From Brotaphodocola sp050873365 (GTDB lineage: Bacteria > Bacillota > Clostridia > Lachnospirales > Lachnospiraceae), in contig NZ_JBNMIQ010000003.1 of assembly GCF_050873365.1 (NCBI RefSeq), forward strand, positions 62,001-126,000: a stretch of 64,000 nucleotides of DNA, read 5' to 3'. This document shows positions 52,843 through 62,298 of this stretch, piece by piece. Within the stretch, counting starts at the first letter, position 1, and each line of letters starts with the position of its first letter. Under the pieces are notes generated by a model. That model was not told the DNA's origin. It did not search any database and saw only the letters and a program-made list of their open reading frames with translations. Position numbers and translations under genes: made by a program.

Positions 52843-53532
52843 ATGAATCAAAAAGTAGCAAATCTGGAAGGCAAACTCATCGTCTCCTGTCAGGCACTGC
52901 CTGACGAACCCCTGCACTCTTCTTTTATCATGGGAAGAATGGCGCTGGCTGCAAAGGTCGGCGGTGCGAGCGGAATCCGCGCAAATACAAAGGAAGACAT
53001 CAGGGAAATTCAGTCTCAGGTTGATCTCCCGATCATTGGAATCGTAAAGAGAGATTACGAGGACAGCGCGATCTACATCACCCCAACAATGAAGGAGATC
53101 GAGGAACTCATGGAGGTAAAGCCGGAGATCATTGCGATGGACGCGACGATTGCAACCCGTCCGGGCGGAAAGACACTCGATGAATTTTTCAAAGAGGTGA
53201 AGGAAAAATATCCGGATCAGCTCTTCATGGCAGACTGCTCCACCGTGGAGGAGGCGCTTCACGCCGATGAGCTCGGCTTTGATTTCATCGGCACAACGAT
53301 GGTCGGCTACACCCCACAGAGCAAGGGCGACAAGATTGAAGCGAACGACTTTGAGATTCTCAGAACCATCGTCTCAAAAGTCAAACATAAAGTGATTGCG
53401 GAGGGAAATATCAACACCCCGCAGAAAGCCAGACGCGTGATCGAACTTGGCGCATTCAGCGTCGTTGTCGGTTCGATCATCACAAGACCACAGTTGATCA
53501 CAAAATCCTTTGTCGAGGAGATGGAACGCTGA
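52843..53532 (+). CDS. nanE: N-acetylmannosamine-6-phosphate 2-epimerase NanE
   Basis: A 229-residue TIM-barrel enzyme converting ManNAc-6-phosphate to GlcNAc-6-phosphate. Motifs are GKLIVSCQALPDEPLHSS near the start, IIGIVKRDY, MADCSTVEEA and GTTMVGYT, and IAEGNINTPQKA. The ATG at 52843 has GGAGG 6 nt upstream; the longer frame to 52756 has no site. First gene of nanE-nanK-rpiR-nagA. Confidence 0.96.
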   Translation: MNQKVANLEGKLIVSCQALPDEPLHSSFIMGRMALAAKVGGASGIRANTKEDIREIQSQVDLPIIGIVKRDYEDSAIYITPTMKEIEELMEVKPEIIAMDATIATRPGGKTLDEFFKEVKEKYPDQLFMADCSTVEEALHADELGFDFIGTTMVGYTPQSKGDKIEANDFEILRTIVSKVKHKVIAEGNINTPQKARRVIELGAFSVVVGSIITRPQLITKSFVEEMER

Positions 53533-53582
53533 TCCAACCGGAAAACTCGCAGAAGGAAAACAGAACACAGAGAGGAACACTT

Positions 53583-54491
53583 ATGATGAGACACTACATC
53601 AGCATTGATATCGGCGGTACTGCGATCAAATATGGAATCATCCGCGAGGACGCAGAGATCCTTCTGCGAAAATCCATGCCGACAGAGGCATACAAGGGCG
53701 GTCCCGGCATTCTCGAAAAAGTCATCGGGATTGTGGCAGATTTGCAGAAAGAATCTGAGGCAGACATCTCCGGCATCTGCATCTCAACTGCCGGAATGGT
53801 CGACATCAAAGAAGGATCGATCTTCTATTCCGCTCCCCTGATCCCAAATTTCATCGGAACACAGTTCAAACGGACACTCGAGGAGAGATTTCACCTTCGC
53901 TGTGAGGTCGAAAATGACGTAAACTGCGCCGGTCTCGCAGAGTGTCGCTCCGGCTCCGCAAAGGGAAGCAAGGTTGCACTGATGCTGACAATCGGAACCG
54001 GCATCGGAGGATGTATCCTCCTTGACGGCAAAGTCTTCCACGGATTCAGCAACAGTGCCTGCGAGGTCGGATATATGCACATGGATGGCAGTGATTTTCA
54101 GACACTCGGCGCAACGAGTATCCTGACAAAGAAAGTCGCAGAGCGCAAGGGGGAGTGCGAGGAAAACTGGAACGGCTATCGAATCTTTGAGGAAGCAAAA
54201 AGAGGGGATGCGATCTGTATCCGGGCGATCGATGAGATGGTGGACGTGCTCGGCAAGGGAATCTCGAACATCTGCTATGTCCTCAATCCCGAGGTCGTCG
54301 TCCTCGGTGGCGGAATCATGGCGCAGGAGGAATATCTGAAAGACAAGATTGAACGCGCGATCAAAAAGTATCTCGTGTCCGGCATTGAAGAGCACACGAC
54401 ACTCGCCTTCGCCAGACACCAAAACGATGCAGGCATGATCGGAGCCTTCTATCACTTCTGCGAGATGACAGAAAACCAAAAAAGAAATTAA
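53583..54491 (+). CDS. nanK: ROK-family N-acetylmannosamine kinase NanK
   Basis: 302-residue sugar kinase of the ROK family, expected to phosphorylate ManNAc at O6. The phosphate loops are ISIDIGGTAIKYGII and MLTIGTGIGGCILLDGKVF, and the catalytic region is VENDVNCAGLAE. The usual ROK zinc motif CxCGxxGCxE is missing: after the histidine of GYMHMDG the sequence reads SDFQTLGATSILTKKV. Some Gram-positive NanK-like kinases lack this motif, so activity is not excluded. The gene lies 50 bp after nanE. Confidence 0.88.
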   Translation: MMRHYISIDIGGTAIKYGIIREDAEILLRKSMPTEAYKGGPGILEKVIGIVADLQKESEADISGICISTAGMVDIKEGSIFYSAPLIPNFIGTQFKRTLEERFHLRCEVENDVNCAGLAECRSGSAKGSKVALMLTIGTGIGGCILLDGKVFHGFSNSACEVGYMHMDGSDFQTLGATSILTKKVAERKGECEENWNGYRIFEEAKRGDAICIRAIDEMVDVLGKGISNICYVLNPEVVVLGGGIMAQEEYLKDKIERAIKKYLVSGIEEHTTLAFARHQNDAGMIGAFYHFCEMTENQKRN

Positions 54492-54580
54492 AAAAACACA
54501 AAGGAATTAAAAAACACAAAGAAATTAAAAACCAAAAAAGAAATCAAAAAGAAAACAACAAAGAAAAGCAGGAAATTTCT

Positions 54581-55492
54581 ATGGAATACTATGTAAAATC
54601 CGTGATTCCCATGATCGAATCCAACTACAACAACCTGACCCCTCTCGAGAAAACCATCGCGGATTTTTTCATCCATAATCGGGAGAAAATGGATTTTTCC
54701 AGCCAACACATTGCCAAACTGCTCTACACCTCCAAACCCACGCTTTCGCGGTTTGCCAAGAAAATCGGGTATCATGGATACAAGGAATTCATTTACCAGT
54801 ATGAGGCGACCTTTGTGGAAAAAAAGGAGACCATCACAGGAAATACCCGAATGGTCTTTGATGCCTATCAGGAACTCTTAAACAAGACTTATAACCTTGT
54901 AGATGAGGCACAGATCAGCAGGATTGCCGGATACCTAAACACGGCGCAGAAAGTGCTCGTGTGCGGTTGTGGCAGTTCGGGACTCTCTGCCAAAGAGATC
55001 GAACTGCGGTTTATGCGAATCGGTGTGGATGTTGATTCGCTGACAGACCCAGATATGATTCGGATGTCCTCCGTCTTCCAGAATCCGCGCAGTCTCGTCT
55101 TCGGATTCAGCCTGAGTGCCGAGCGAGAGGAAGTACTCTATCTGTTAGAGGAAGCACACAAGCGGGGGGCAAAAACCGTACTCTTCACCGCAAACAACGG
55201 GGAAAGTTTCAAGCAATCCTGTTCGGAGGTCGTACTCCTCTCCTCATTGAGGCACTTGAATCACGGAAATCTGATCTCCCCCCAATTTCCGATTCTCGTT
55301 GTCCTCGATCTGATCTACGCCTGCTACGTCGAGCAAAATAAAGATGTGCGGGAAGGCATGCATGACCGGACACTCCGCGCACTCGAGAGACACGAACCCA
55401 CAGAACCCACAGCTGAGAGACCCATAAAGGCAACGGAGACAACGGAGGCAACGGCTGAGACGACCACAAAAGAAAATAAAGTAAGAAAGTAA
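54581..55492 (+). CDS. MurR/RpiR-family regulator (SIS domain), first copy
   Basis: 303 residues: an N-terminal HTH_6 (LTPLEKTIADFFIHNREKM, YTSKPTLSRFAKKIGYHGYKE) and a SIS sugar-phosphate-binding domain (KVLVCGCGSSGLSAKEIELR, SAEREEVLYLLEEAHKRGAK). The ligand is probably an amino-sugar phosphate such as ManNAc-6-P or GlcNAc-6-P (inference). The C-terminus carries a low-complexity Thr/Glu/Ala tail of about 35 residues, absent from typical members. The 89-bp spacer before it is a run of AAAGAAATTAAAAA-type repeats. Confidence 0.9.
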   Translation: MEYYVKSVIPMIESNYNNLTPLEKTIADFFIHNREKMDFSSQHIAKLLYTSKPTLSRFAKKIGYHGYKEFIYQYEATFVEKKETITGNTRMVFDAYQELLNKTYNLVDEAQISRIAGYLNTAQKVLVCGCGSSGLSAKEIELRFMRIGVDVDSLTDPDMIRMSSVFQNPRSLVFGFSLSAEREEVLYLLEEAHKRGAKTVLFTANNGESFKQSCSEVVLLSSLRHLNHGNLISPQFPILVVLDLIYACYVEQNKDVREGMHDRTLRALERHEPTEPTAERPIKATETTEATAETTTKENKVRK

Positions 55493-55553
55493 TTCAGGAA
55501 AGAAAGTAAAAAAAGAACGTCAAGAAAGATGAGACAGGAGAATTTAGACAAAG

Positions 55554-56708
55554 ATGATCATTGACAATGTGAAGGTTTATACCAGAGAACAGCAATTTGT
55601 AAAAGGCGGACTGATTCTTGATGGCGACAAAATCCGCGAAATCTATACGGAAGCACAAAAACCGGATTTTCAAGGCGACGCGATCCTTGACGGAGACGGT
55701 GCTTATGCGATCCCCGGTCTCATCGACCTACATTTTCACGGTTGTATGGGCGATGACTTCTGCGATGGCTCGAAGGAAGCCCTCGGCCGAATCGCCGAGT
55801 ATGAGGCATCTGTCGGAGTAACCGCGATCGCACCGGCGACGATGACGCTCCCCGCCGACGAACTGATCCATGTCCTAAAGACAGCAAACGAGTATAAAAA
55901 AGAGACCTGCGATCCGAAGAAGGCAGATCTCGTCGGCATCAACATGGAAGGTCCATTTATCAGCCCGGTCAAAAAAGGGGCACAGGATGCAAGAAATATC
56001 CTTCCCTGCGATACCGCCCTGTTTGACCGCTTTTTTGAGGCTTCCGGCGGTCTTGTGAAATTCATCGGAGTTGCCCCGGAGGAGAGTGAAAACGCGCTCG
56101 ATTTCATCCGTCAGGTCAAAGACCGCGTGAGCGTCTCCCTCGCCCACACAAACGCCGACTACGATACTGCAATGTCCGCATGCCGGGCAGGAGTTGACCA
56201 TGCGGTTCACCTCTACAATGCAATGCCCGCCTTCTCCCACCGCGCTCCGGGTGTCGTCGGCGCAGTCTTTGACAGCAGACAGGTGATGGCAGAGATCATC
56301 TGTGACGGTATCCACATCCACCCTGCAACCGTCCGCGCGACGTTTCAGATGATGGGCGCAGACCGGATGATCCTGATCAGCGACAGCATGAGGGCGACCG
56401 GAATGCCGGACGGACAATATACGCTCGGCGGTCTCGATGTGAAAGTTGTCGGCAAACTCGCAACACTCGTCTCCGACGGGGCGATCGCCGGCTCTGTGAC
56501 AAACCTCATGGACTGTCTTCGCACCGTCGTAAACGAGATGGAGATCCCGCTTACGACTGCGATTGCCTGTGCGACCATCAACCCCGCCAAAAGTTTAAAG
56601 ATCGATGACGAGTATGGCTCGCTCGAACCGGGAAAGAAAGCTCATATTGTTCTCTTAAACCCGGATCTCTCACTCAAAACCGTAATCAAAGATGGCTTAA
56701 AATTATAA
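55554..56708 (+). CDS. nagA: N-acetylglucosamine-6-phosphate deacetylase NagA
   Basis: A 384-residue amidohydrolase that removes acetate from GlcNAc-6-P to give GlcN-6-P. The metal and catalytic motifs are PGLIDLHFHGCMGDDF, GINMEGPFISP, LAHTNADYDTAM, HLYNAMPAFSHRAPG and the catalytic aspartate in ILISDSMRATGMPDG. ACAGGAG lies 9 nt before the ATG. Last gene of nanE-nanK-rpiR-nagA; ends 11 bp from the convergent nanA. Confidence 0.97.
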   Translation: MIIDNVKVYTREQQFVKGGLILDGDKIREIYTEAQKPDFQGDAILDGDGAYAIPGLIDLHFHGCMGDDFCDGSKEALGRIAEYEASVGVTAIAPATMTLPADELIHVLKTANEYKKETCDPKKADLVGINMEGPFISPVKKGAQDARNILPCDTALFDRFFEASGGLVKFIGVAPEESENALDFIRQVKDRVSVSLAHTNADYDTAMSACRAGVDHAVHLYNAMPAFSHRAPGVVGAVFDSRQVMAEIICDGIHIHPATVRATFQMMGADRMILISDSMRATGMPDGQYTLGGLDVKVVGKLATLVSDGAIAGSVTNLMDCLRTVVNEMEIPLTTAIACATINPAKSLKIDDEYGSLEPGKKAHIVLLNPDLSLKTVIKDGLKL

Positions 56709-56719
56709 CCATACCTTTT

Positions 56720-57637
56720 TTAACAGAATGTTTTGATCGCCTCATCGATCATTTTCACACACTTCTCAACCTGCTCCATATCTTCGGGGACGAGGGCAGT
56801 CAGCGGTTTTCTTACAGAACCGATGTCAAGCCCCTCTCTCCGGCGCAGGATCTCCTTGATCACCGCATACATATTTCCCTTGCACGAACACATCGCATAG
56901 ATGATTGCGTCAGCAGAGTGCTGGATCGGTCTTGCAGACTCATAATCCCCTGCCTTACACAACTCAAAAATCTTTAAGTAGAGCTCCGGCATCACACCGT
57001 AAGTTCCGCCGATTCCTCCGTCTGCGCCGATCGCAAGACCGGAGACGAGCTGTTCATCAGGACCGTTGAAGACCACAAAATCTTTTCCTCCGTCCATCTT
57101 GAACATCTGGATGTCCTGAGTCGGCATCGAGCTGTTCTTGACTGCCGTGACTCTCGGATTCTTGAGCATCTCGTGGAACAGAGGCATTGTGAGTGCAACG
57201 CCGGCAAGCTGAGGAATGTTGTAAATCACAAAATCCGTGTTCGGAGCGGAGGCAGAAATATCATTCCAGTACTGGGCGATTCCGTACTCCGGCAGATGGA
57301 AATAGATCGGAGGAATCGACGCGATCGCATCCACGCCAAGACTCTCAGCATGGCTCGCCAGCTCACAGCTGTCTGCGGTGTTATTGCAGGCAACATGAGC
57401 AATCACGGTCATCTTTCCCTTTGCGACTTCCATAACCGCCTCAAGGATTGCCTTGCGCTCTTCCTTGCTGTGGTAGATACACTCACCGGAAGAACCCCCG
57501 ACATACACACCTTTGACGCCTTTTTTGAGCAGATGCTCCGCCAGCGCTTTGACTCTCTGCGTGCTCACGTTTCCGTCATCGTCGTAGCAGGCATAAAATG
57601 CCGGAATGATTCCCTGATACTTTGTAATATCTCTCAT
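56720..57637 (-). CDS. nanA: N-acetylneuraminate lyase NanA (DapA superfamily)
   Basis: 305-residue class I aldolase that should cleave sialic acid into pyruvate and ManNAc. The motifs are YVGGSSGECIYHSKEERKAI, the tyrosine in VIYNIPQLAGV and the Schiff-base lysine in TAVKNSS. The start GIIPAFYACYDDDGNVS, and the presence of nanE, nanK and nagA, favour NanA over dihydrodipicolinate synthase, which shares the fold. Encoded 66 bp after the second RpiR gene, probably as one transcript. Confidence 0.92.
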   Translation of the reverse strand: MRDITKYQGIIPAFYACYDDDGNVSTQRVKALAEHLLKKGVKGVYVGGSSGECIYHSKEERKAILEAVMEVAKGKMTVIAHVACNNTADSCELASHAESLGVDAIASIPPIYFHLPEYGIAQYWNDISASAPNTDFVIYNIPQLAGVALTMPLFHEMLKNPRVTAVKNSSMPTQDIQMFKMDGGKDFVVFNGPDEQLVSGLAIGADGGIGGTYGVMPELYLKIFELCKAGDYESARPIQHSADAIIYAMCSCKGNMYAVIKEILRRREGLDIGSVRKPLTALVPEDMEQVEKCVKMIDEAIKTFC

Positions 57638-57703
57638 TTTGCTCGTCCTTTCTCAAATAAAATACTCCGTAACTGCGTAACTGCTCTCTCTACAATTTAC
57701 CGA

Positions 57704-58585
57704 TTACAGAAGAAACTTGGAAACCGCTTTTGCGCTGGTCTCCCGGTTCTTCTCTATGGTCTCGGAATCCCTTCTGATGAACTCCTGATAAACCATATCA
57801 ATCACCATAAGTTGAGCGATCTTTGCGACGATCGTGCCCGACTGGAGCGGTCTCTCGTTGGAACCGCAGACGAGCACGACATCCGCATACTGGCTTGCAG
57901 GGGAATTCGCAAAGCGGGTGACCACGATGATCTTTGCCCCTCTCGCCTTCGCTGTTGTGAAAATGTCCTCCATCTCCCGGGTTGAGCCGGAGTAGGAGAA
58001 AAACCAGATCGTGTCCTTCTCAGTCATCAGGGCAGCGGTCATCGCCTGAAGATGGCTGTTGTCAACCGCCATGAACTTACTGCTCACGACCATGAAGCGC
58101 ACCCACGCCTCCATCGCCATGACCATACTCCCGCCCTCTCCCATGCAGTAAACACGGTTGGACTGTTCGATCAGATCCGTCGCACGCACCACCTGTTCCG
58201 TACTCAGAAGTTCCAAAGTTTGATTGATCGCCGCCCAGTACATCGCCCGGAGTTTATTTCCCGTGGCGCTCACGTTATCATCTGCCGTGATTGTACTGTA
58301 AATATCATCCTCCACACCATTTTTCATCATGTGGCGGGCGCTTCCCTCATCCTTCGCAAGTGCCAGCTTAAATTCATTGTATCCACTATATCCGAGAAGT
58401 CTGCAAAAGCGAAACACGGTGCTGTCCGCAACCCCGCAACTGCTCGCAAACTCTGTAATCGAAGTCAGATACAGATCTCCTTTCTCTGCTAAAAGCCGGT
58501 CCGCAATCTTCTTTTCTGTCTTTGTCATCTGGCTGTACCGCGCTGTAATCCGGTTTGACACTTCATTCAACATCGATTTTTTCAC
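57704..58585 (-). CDS. MurR/RpiR-family regulator (SIS domain), second copy
   Basis: 293 residues with an HTH_6 domain (MTKTEKKIADRLLAEKGDL, SCGVADSTVFRFCRLLGYSGY) and a SIS domain (NRVYCMGEGGSMVMAMEAWV, FFSYSGSTREMEDIFTTAKA). It is the first gene of a two-gene unit with nanA, so it may be the NanR-type sensor of the cluster. It is clearly distinct in sequence from the copy at 54581. Target sites are probably the TGAAA-type palindromes (inference). Confidence 0.92.
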   Translation of the reverse strand: MKKSMLNEVSNRITARYSQMTKTEKKIADRLLAEKGDLYLTSITEFASSCGVADSTVFRFCRLLGYSGYNEFKLALAKDEGSARHMMKNGVEDDIYSTITADDNVSATGNKLRAMYWAAINQTLELLSTEQVVRATDLIEQSNRVYCMGEGGSMVMAMEAWVRFMVVSSKFMAVDNSHLQAMTAALMTEKDTIWFFSYSGSTREMEDIFTTAKARGAKIIVVTRFANSPASQYADVVLVCGSNERPLQSGTIVAKIAQLMVIDMVYQEFIRRDSETIEKNRETSAKAVSKFLL

Positions 58586-58620
58586 TCCTCTTACTGCTTT
58601 TTGTTACCACAACGGTATCA

Positions 58621-58670
58621 TACGGCATTTTCCGTTCAGAAAACGCCTCTCCGTGTGCGGTAACTTTTTT
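58621..58670. repeat. Dispersed short repeat, family B
   Basis: TACGGCATTTTCCGTTCAG followed by AAAACGCCTCTCC and GTGTGCGGTAACTTTTTT; close match to 32137-32184. GGC-ATTTTC can pair with GAAAA-CGCC. It lies between the ABC permease stop and the second RpiR gene, and ends in a T-run that could act as a plus-strand terminator. Confidence 0.75.
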
Positions 58671-58687
58671 CCATTCCGTCTTCACGT

Positions 58688-59575
58688 CTAGCCTTTCACA
58701 GCTCCAAGTGTAATTCCCTTCGTGAAATACTTCTGGAAAATCAGGAATACGATGATGATCGGCAGTGCTGCCAGCGCAGAACCTGCCATCAGCAATCCGT
58801 AATCCGTTGAATTCTCTGCCTGCATCGTAGCAATACCAAGCGAAATTGTCAATCTGGAATTGCTCGTCAGCATGATCAACTGCATAAAGTAATCATTCCA
58901 GGAACTGATGAACGTAAAGATCGCCAACGCTCCGATACCCGGTTTGATCATCGGAATGACAATGTCTGTGAACGTGCGAATCTCGCTTGCCCCGTCTACG
59001 CATGCCGCCTCGAGCATCTCTCCCGGCACGCCCTCACTGAACTGCTTCAAGAGAAAAACGCCAAACGGCCAACCCACGATCGGGATGATCGCTGCCGACA
59101 GCGTGTCGTAAAGACCGATTGCTGACATTTCCCGGATCAGCGGAATCAGGATAACCTGCTTCGGAAGTGCCATTGCACAGACAATCAGCGAGAACAGCAG
59201 GTTCCGTCCGATAAAACGCTTCTTTGCAAGCACATATCCCGCCATCGAGGAGGTAATGCATGTCAGAATCATCGAGACAACCGCCATAAAGACCGTATTC
59301 AAAAGCCAGCGAAACGCCGCCGGAATCGTCGGTCCAACCATACCAAGAATCTCAAACAGCGGTGCACTTCGCTTGCCCATCAGCGTCTGATAGTTATCCA
59401 TCACCCAGCTCGTCGGCCACCAGATCGGTGTCACGGACATGATATCCATCTTCGACTTGAAAGAACCGGTGATGATCCAGTACAGTGGAAAAATGAATAA
59501 AAAGGCGATGACAGTGATCAGAACCGCCGACACAATGGTGTATGCAGATTGCTTTTTCTTTGTCTTCTTTCTCAT
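58688..59575 (-). CDS. Carbohydrate ABC permease (MalG type)
   Basis: 295-residue inner-membrane subunit with six helices and the cytoplasmic EAA loop EAACVDGASEIRTFTDIVIP, which docks the ATPase. Together with the permease at 59588 and the binding protein at 60700 it forms a CUT1 sugar importer, probably for sialic acid given the neighbours. No ATPase gene is present, so a shared MsmX-type ATPase is expected (known for CUT1 systems in Bacillota; inference here). Confidence 0.93.
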   Translation of the reverse strand: MRKKTKKKQSAYTIVSAVLITVIAFLFIFPLYWIITGSFKSKMDIMSVTPIWWPTSWVMDNYQTLMGKRSAPLFEILGMVGPTIPAAFRWLLNTVFMAVVSMILTCITSSMAGYVLAKKRFIGRNLLFSLIVCAMALPKQVILIPLIREMSAIGLYDTLSAAIIPIVGWPFGVFLLKQFSEGVPGEMLEAACVDGASEIRTFTDIVIPMIKPGIGALAIFTFISSWNDYFMQLIMLTSNSRLTISLGIATMQAENSTDYGLLMAGSALAALPIIIVFLIFQKYFTKGITLGAVKG

Positions 59576-59587
59576 ATCACTTCCTCC

Positions 59588-60517
59588 TTACTTCTTTCCC
59601 TGACCAAGCTTAAACTGTACAGCAGACAGGAGTGCAATGATCAGAGCAAGAATCACGCCCATCGCATTTCCGTATCCATAGCGATACAGCTTGAATGCAT
59701 TGTAATAGATATAATACATGATCGTCATGGTAGAGTTGTTCGGTCCACCGGAAGTGAGCAACTGAATCAAAGCAAAACACTGAAACGAATTGATCGTCGT
59801 GATAACCAGAATGTACAAAGTCGTCGGCATCATCTGAGGCCATTTGATCTTCCAGAACGTCTGGTAGTCGGTTGCTCCGTCCACCTGTGCAGCTTCAACA
59901 AGCGAGCGATCCACATTGTCAAGTGCAGAGACATACAGAACGATCGGCTGACCGACAGAGGTCGTCAGAAGAATCAGAATGATACAACCGAGTGCATACT
60001 TGCTGTCGCCCAGCCAGTTGATGTTTCGATCAAGCACTCCAACCGCATTTCCGACATAGTTGAAAATGCCGTAGTAGTTGTTAAACATCCATTTCCACAC
60101 CATCGTAACGGCAACGGAACCGGTGACAACCGGAAGATAAAAGATACAGCGGAACGCTGAGGTTGCCACCGTTGTCATCTTGCTGATGCCATTTGCAACC
60201 CAGAGTGAGAAAATACAGGTCACCGGCACAGAAACAACCACGATAACCAGAGTGTTGCGAAGCGCAATCCAGAATACGTCATCGCCAAAAAGTTCCTTAT
60301 AGTTGGAAAGTCCGATAAAGATATCCGCTCTTCCCATTGTGGAATCAAAAAAGCTCGTGACCACACACATAAACATCGGATACACGACAAAACCGATGAA
60401 AAATACAAGAAACGGCAACAGAAACAGGTAGGAAGTTACCGTCTCTTTGATCACAAGTCGATGACCTCTTCCATTACGTTTTTCAGTCACAGGTCTTCTC
60501 CTTTCTGTCCTGTCCAC
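59588..60517 (-). CDS. Carbohydrate ABC permease (MalF/UgpA type)
   Basis: 309-residue permease: basic N-terminus, six helices (YLFLLPFLVFFIGFVVYPMF first), and the EAA loop EAAQVDGATDYQTFWKIKWP. It lies 12 bp before the MalG-type permease and 182 bp after the binding protein gene, separated from it by a large stable hairpin that probably lowers permease expression relative to the binding protein. Confidence 0.93.
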   Translation of the reverse strand: MDRTERRRPVTEKRNGRGHRLVIKETVTSYLFLLPFLVFFIGFVVYPMFMCVVTSFFDSTMGRADIFIGLSNYKELFGDDVFWIALRNTLVIVVVSVPVTCIFSLWVANGISKMTTVATSAFRCIFYLPVVTGSVAVTMVWKWMFNNYYGIFNYVGNAVGVLDRNINWLGDSKYALGCIILILLTTSVGQPIVLYVSALDNVDRSLVEAAQVDGATDYQTFWKIKWPQMMPTTLYILVITTINSFQCFALIQLLTSGGPNNSTMTIMYYIYYNAFKLYRYGYGNAMGVILALIIALLSAVQFKLGQGKK

Positions 60518-60569
60518 AAAAAATCCCCTAAATTGTGGACAGATTCCTTAAATACGATTTCCTTTTTGA

Positions 60570-60662
60570 AAAAGAAAGTCCCTTCCCAAACACTATTCAA
60601 ACCCGATCTGTCGCAGATACTGTCATGCGAAGATCACGCAGAGATGAAAAGGAAGGGACTCA
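60570..60662 (-). promoter_or_regulatory. Branched intercistronic hairpin between SBP and permease genes
   Basis: An outer stem AGTCCCTTCC with GGAAGGGACT encloses two smaller hairpins, ATCTG-TCG-CAGAT (about 60605-60618) and TGCG-AAGATCA-CGCA. On the minus strand the outer stem is followed by TTTCTTTTT. This resembles a leaky terminator or mRNA-stabilising structure that sets the SBP to permease ratio. Confidence 0.7.
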
Positions 60663-60699
60663 AATTTCACTTATCAAATTCCAGTATGAACTTTATTCC

Positions 60700-62034
60700 T
60701 TAGTTTGTTGCAGCGGCATTTGCATTTGTCACAAAGGTATTCACGCTCTCGGTTACATCCTCTCCTGCGCCTACCTTCTGAAGCATATTCCACCACTCGG
60801 TACGAGCCGTTGCCCAGCCCGGAACAACCTGATAGTAATCACCCATGTACTGCATGAACTCACCGTACTCGGTCTTGAGTTCATCACCCTCGTACATATT
60901 TGCCAGAGACTTGCGTGTGGACCAGTAAGTAGAAGCCTTTACTGCTTCCTCCGTGTTCTCATCACATGCCCACTTGATGAAGGTCTTTGCGGACTCCATC
61001 TTGCCTGCATCACCATTGTCGAAGACACCAAATCCCCAGATACCGCCACACAGTGCCGGATCTCCACTTTCAGTCGGGAATGCCATCGGGAACGCATCAA
61101 ACGTCAGCGCATCGGCATTGTTCGTCTCCTGTGCAATGTTCCAGCAGAATGCCATCTGAAGAACGCCCTGAACAAAAAGCTGAACCTCGTCACCGCCCTG
61201 AATAGCCGGATCAAAATTGATACCATCCTGAGCTACCAAAGCCTCAAGCGCCTTGATATTCTCCGGAGAATCAGCGGTGTAAGCCGTGTGATCTGCATTC
61301 GTGTAAGTGCCACCGTACATATTGTTGATGAGTGCGCGGGTACCCTGGTCACCACCCTGACCTCCGCAGTAAACAGCGCCCACATTCGTGTAGCCTGCAT
61401 CATACATCGTCTGAACTGCTTTCAGGAAATTCTCTGTACTCCAGGTATGGGTTTTCTCGTCGACATACTGCCATGCTCCCGCCTTCTCAAATGCATCGCG
61501 GTTGATCGCCATGCAGTGAGCCGTCATACACAGCGGATACTCATAATAAACACCGTCGCTGTTCTTGCAGGCAGATTCCACAGATGCCAGCGTGTCTGCC
61601 TTGACCTCATCCGTCCACAGATCAGAAATGTCTGCCATCACACCCTTTGCTCCCCAGTTTGCAACGAGACGCTCCGGTCCTTCCATGATGATATCCGGTG
61701 CGGTCTTTCCCTCAATCGCGGTGTTGACCTTATCATCGCCATCCGCATAGGTGAGGTACTCCACTTTCACCTTGATCTCCGGATGTTCCTTGTTAAACTC
61801 TGCCAAAAGGGCATCCACCGTCGCCTGATCGCCCCATTTTCCGATCGGGTACGTCCACAGCGAGATCTCTGAGGAATCTCCTCCACCTCCCGATGTCGCT
61901 TCCGTCTCCGTCGCCGGCTCTGCCTTCGTCTCAGGCGCCTTTGTCGTAGCTGTTGTCTGTGCGCTATTTCCGCCACAGGCTGTCAGGGACAGTGCCATCG
62001 ATACCGCCAGTGTCAATGCTAAAGGTTTCTTCAT
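60700..62034 (-). CDS. Extracellular solute-binding lipoprotein (CUT1), probably sialic acid
   Basis: A 444-residue lipoprotein with signal peptide and lipobox LSLTAC at about residue 20, a Thr/Glu-rich linker, then a family 1 binding fold (SEISLWTYPIGKWGDQATVD, EFNKEHPEIKVKVEYLTYAD, and KTAPDIIMEGPERLVANW). First gene of the ABC operon, with its own promoter. Linkage to nanA/nanK/nanE suggests sialic acid as ligand; the sequence alone does not prove it. Confidence 0.9.
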   Translation of the reverse strand: MKKPLALTLAVSMALSLTACGGNSAQTTATTKAPETKAEPATETEATSGGGGDSSEISLWTYPIGKWGDQATVDALLAEFNKEHPEIKVKVEYLTYADGDDKVNTAIEGKTAPDIIMEGPERLVANWGAKGVMADISDLWTDEVKADTLASVESACKNSDGVYYEYPLCMTAHCMAINRDAFEKAGAWQYVDEKTHTWSTENFLKAVQTMYDAGYTNVGAVYCGGQGGDQGTRALINNMYGGTYTNADHTAYTADSPENIKALEALVAQDGINFDPAIQGGDEVQLFVQGVLQMAFCWNIAQETNNADALTFDAFPMAFPTESGDPALCGGIWGFGVFDNGDAGKMESAKTFIKWACDENTEEAVKASTYWSTRKSLANMYEGDELKTEYGEFMQYMGDYYQVVPGWATARTEWWNMLQKVGAGEDVTESVNTFVTNANAAATN

Positions 62035-62142
62035 CTTACTCTTCTCCTTTTTCTTTTTTATGGATCATCGTCGATCCGGACACTTCTTGTTTTTGTGTAT
62101 TTTCCCCATTCAAGAAATGTCATCCCCCATGTTCATGTACAA

Positions 62143-62171
62143 TATTACCATACAAACCCTGTCCTGTCTAC
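62143..62171 (-). promoter_or_regulatory. Promoter of the ABC importer operon
   Basis: TAGACA (62171-62166) and TAATAT (62148-62143) with a 17-bp spacer on the minus strand. Transcription starts about 100 nt before the SBP start codon. Confidence 0.75.
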
Positions 62172-62219
62172 CTATTTTGAAAAGTTATTTTTTTATTTTT
62201 AAAAATGAAAATATTTTTT

Positions 62220-62249
62220 ATTGTTTTTTATTGAAAACAATGTTATGCT
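62220..62249 (+). promoter_or_regulatory. Promoter and palindrome before the GDSL gene
   Basis: TTGTTT (62221) and TATGCT (62244) with a 17-bp spacer. The inverted repeat ATTGTTTT to AAAACAAT (62220-62241) covers the -35 and contains TTGAAAA, resembling the half-sites near nagB; a possible common operator. Confidence 0.55.
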
Positions 62250-62298
62250 TGGAACAAGATAAAGAAAGATAGCTGGAAAAATAAGGAGGGCATTCATT

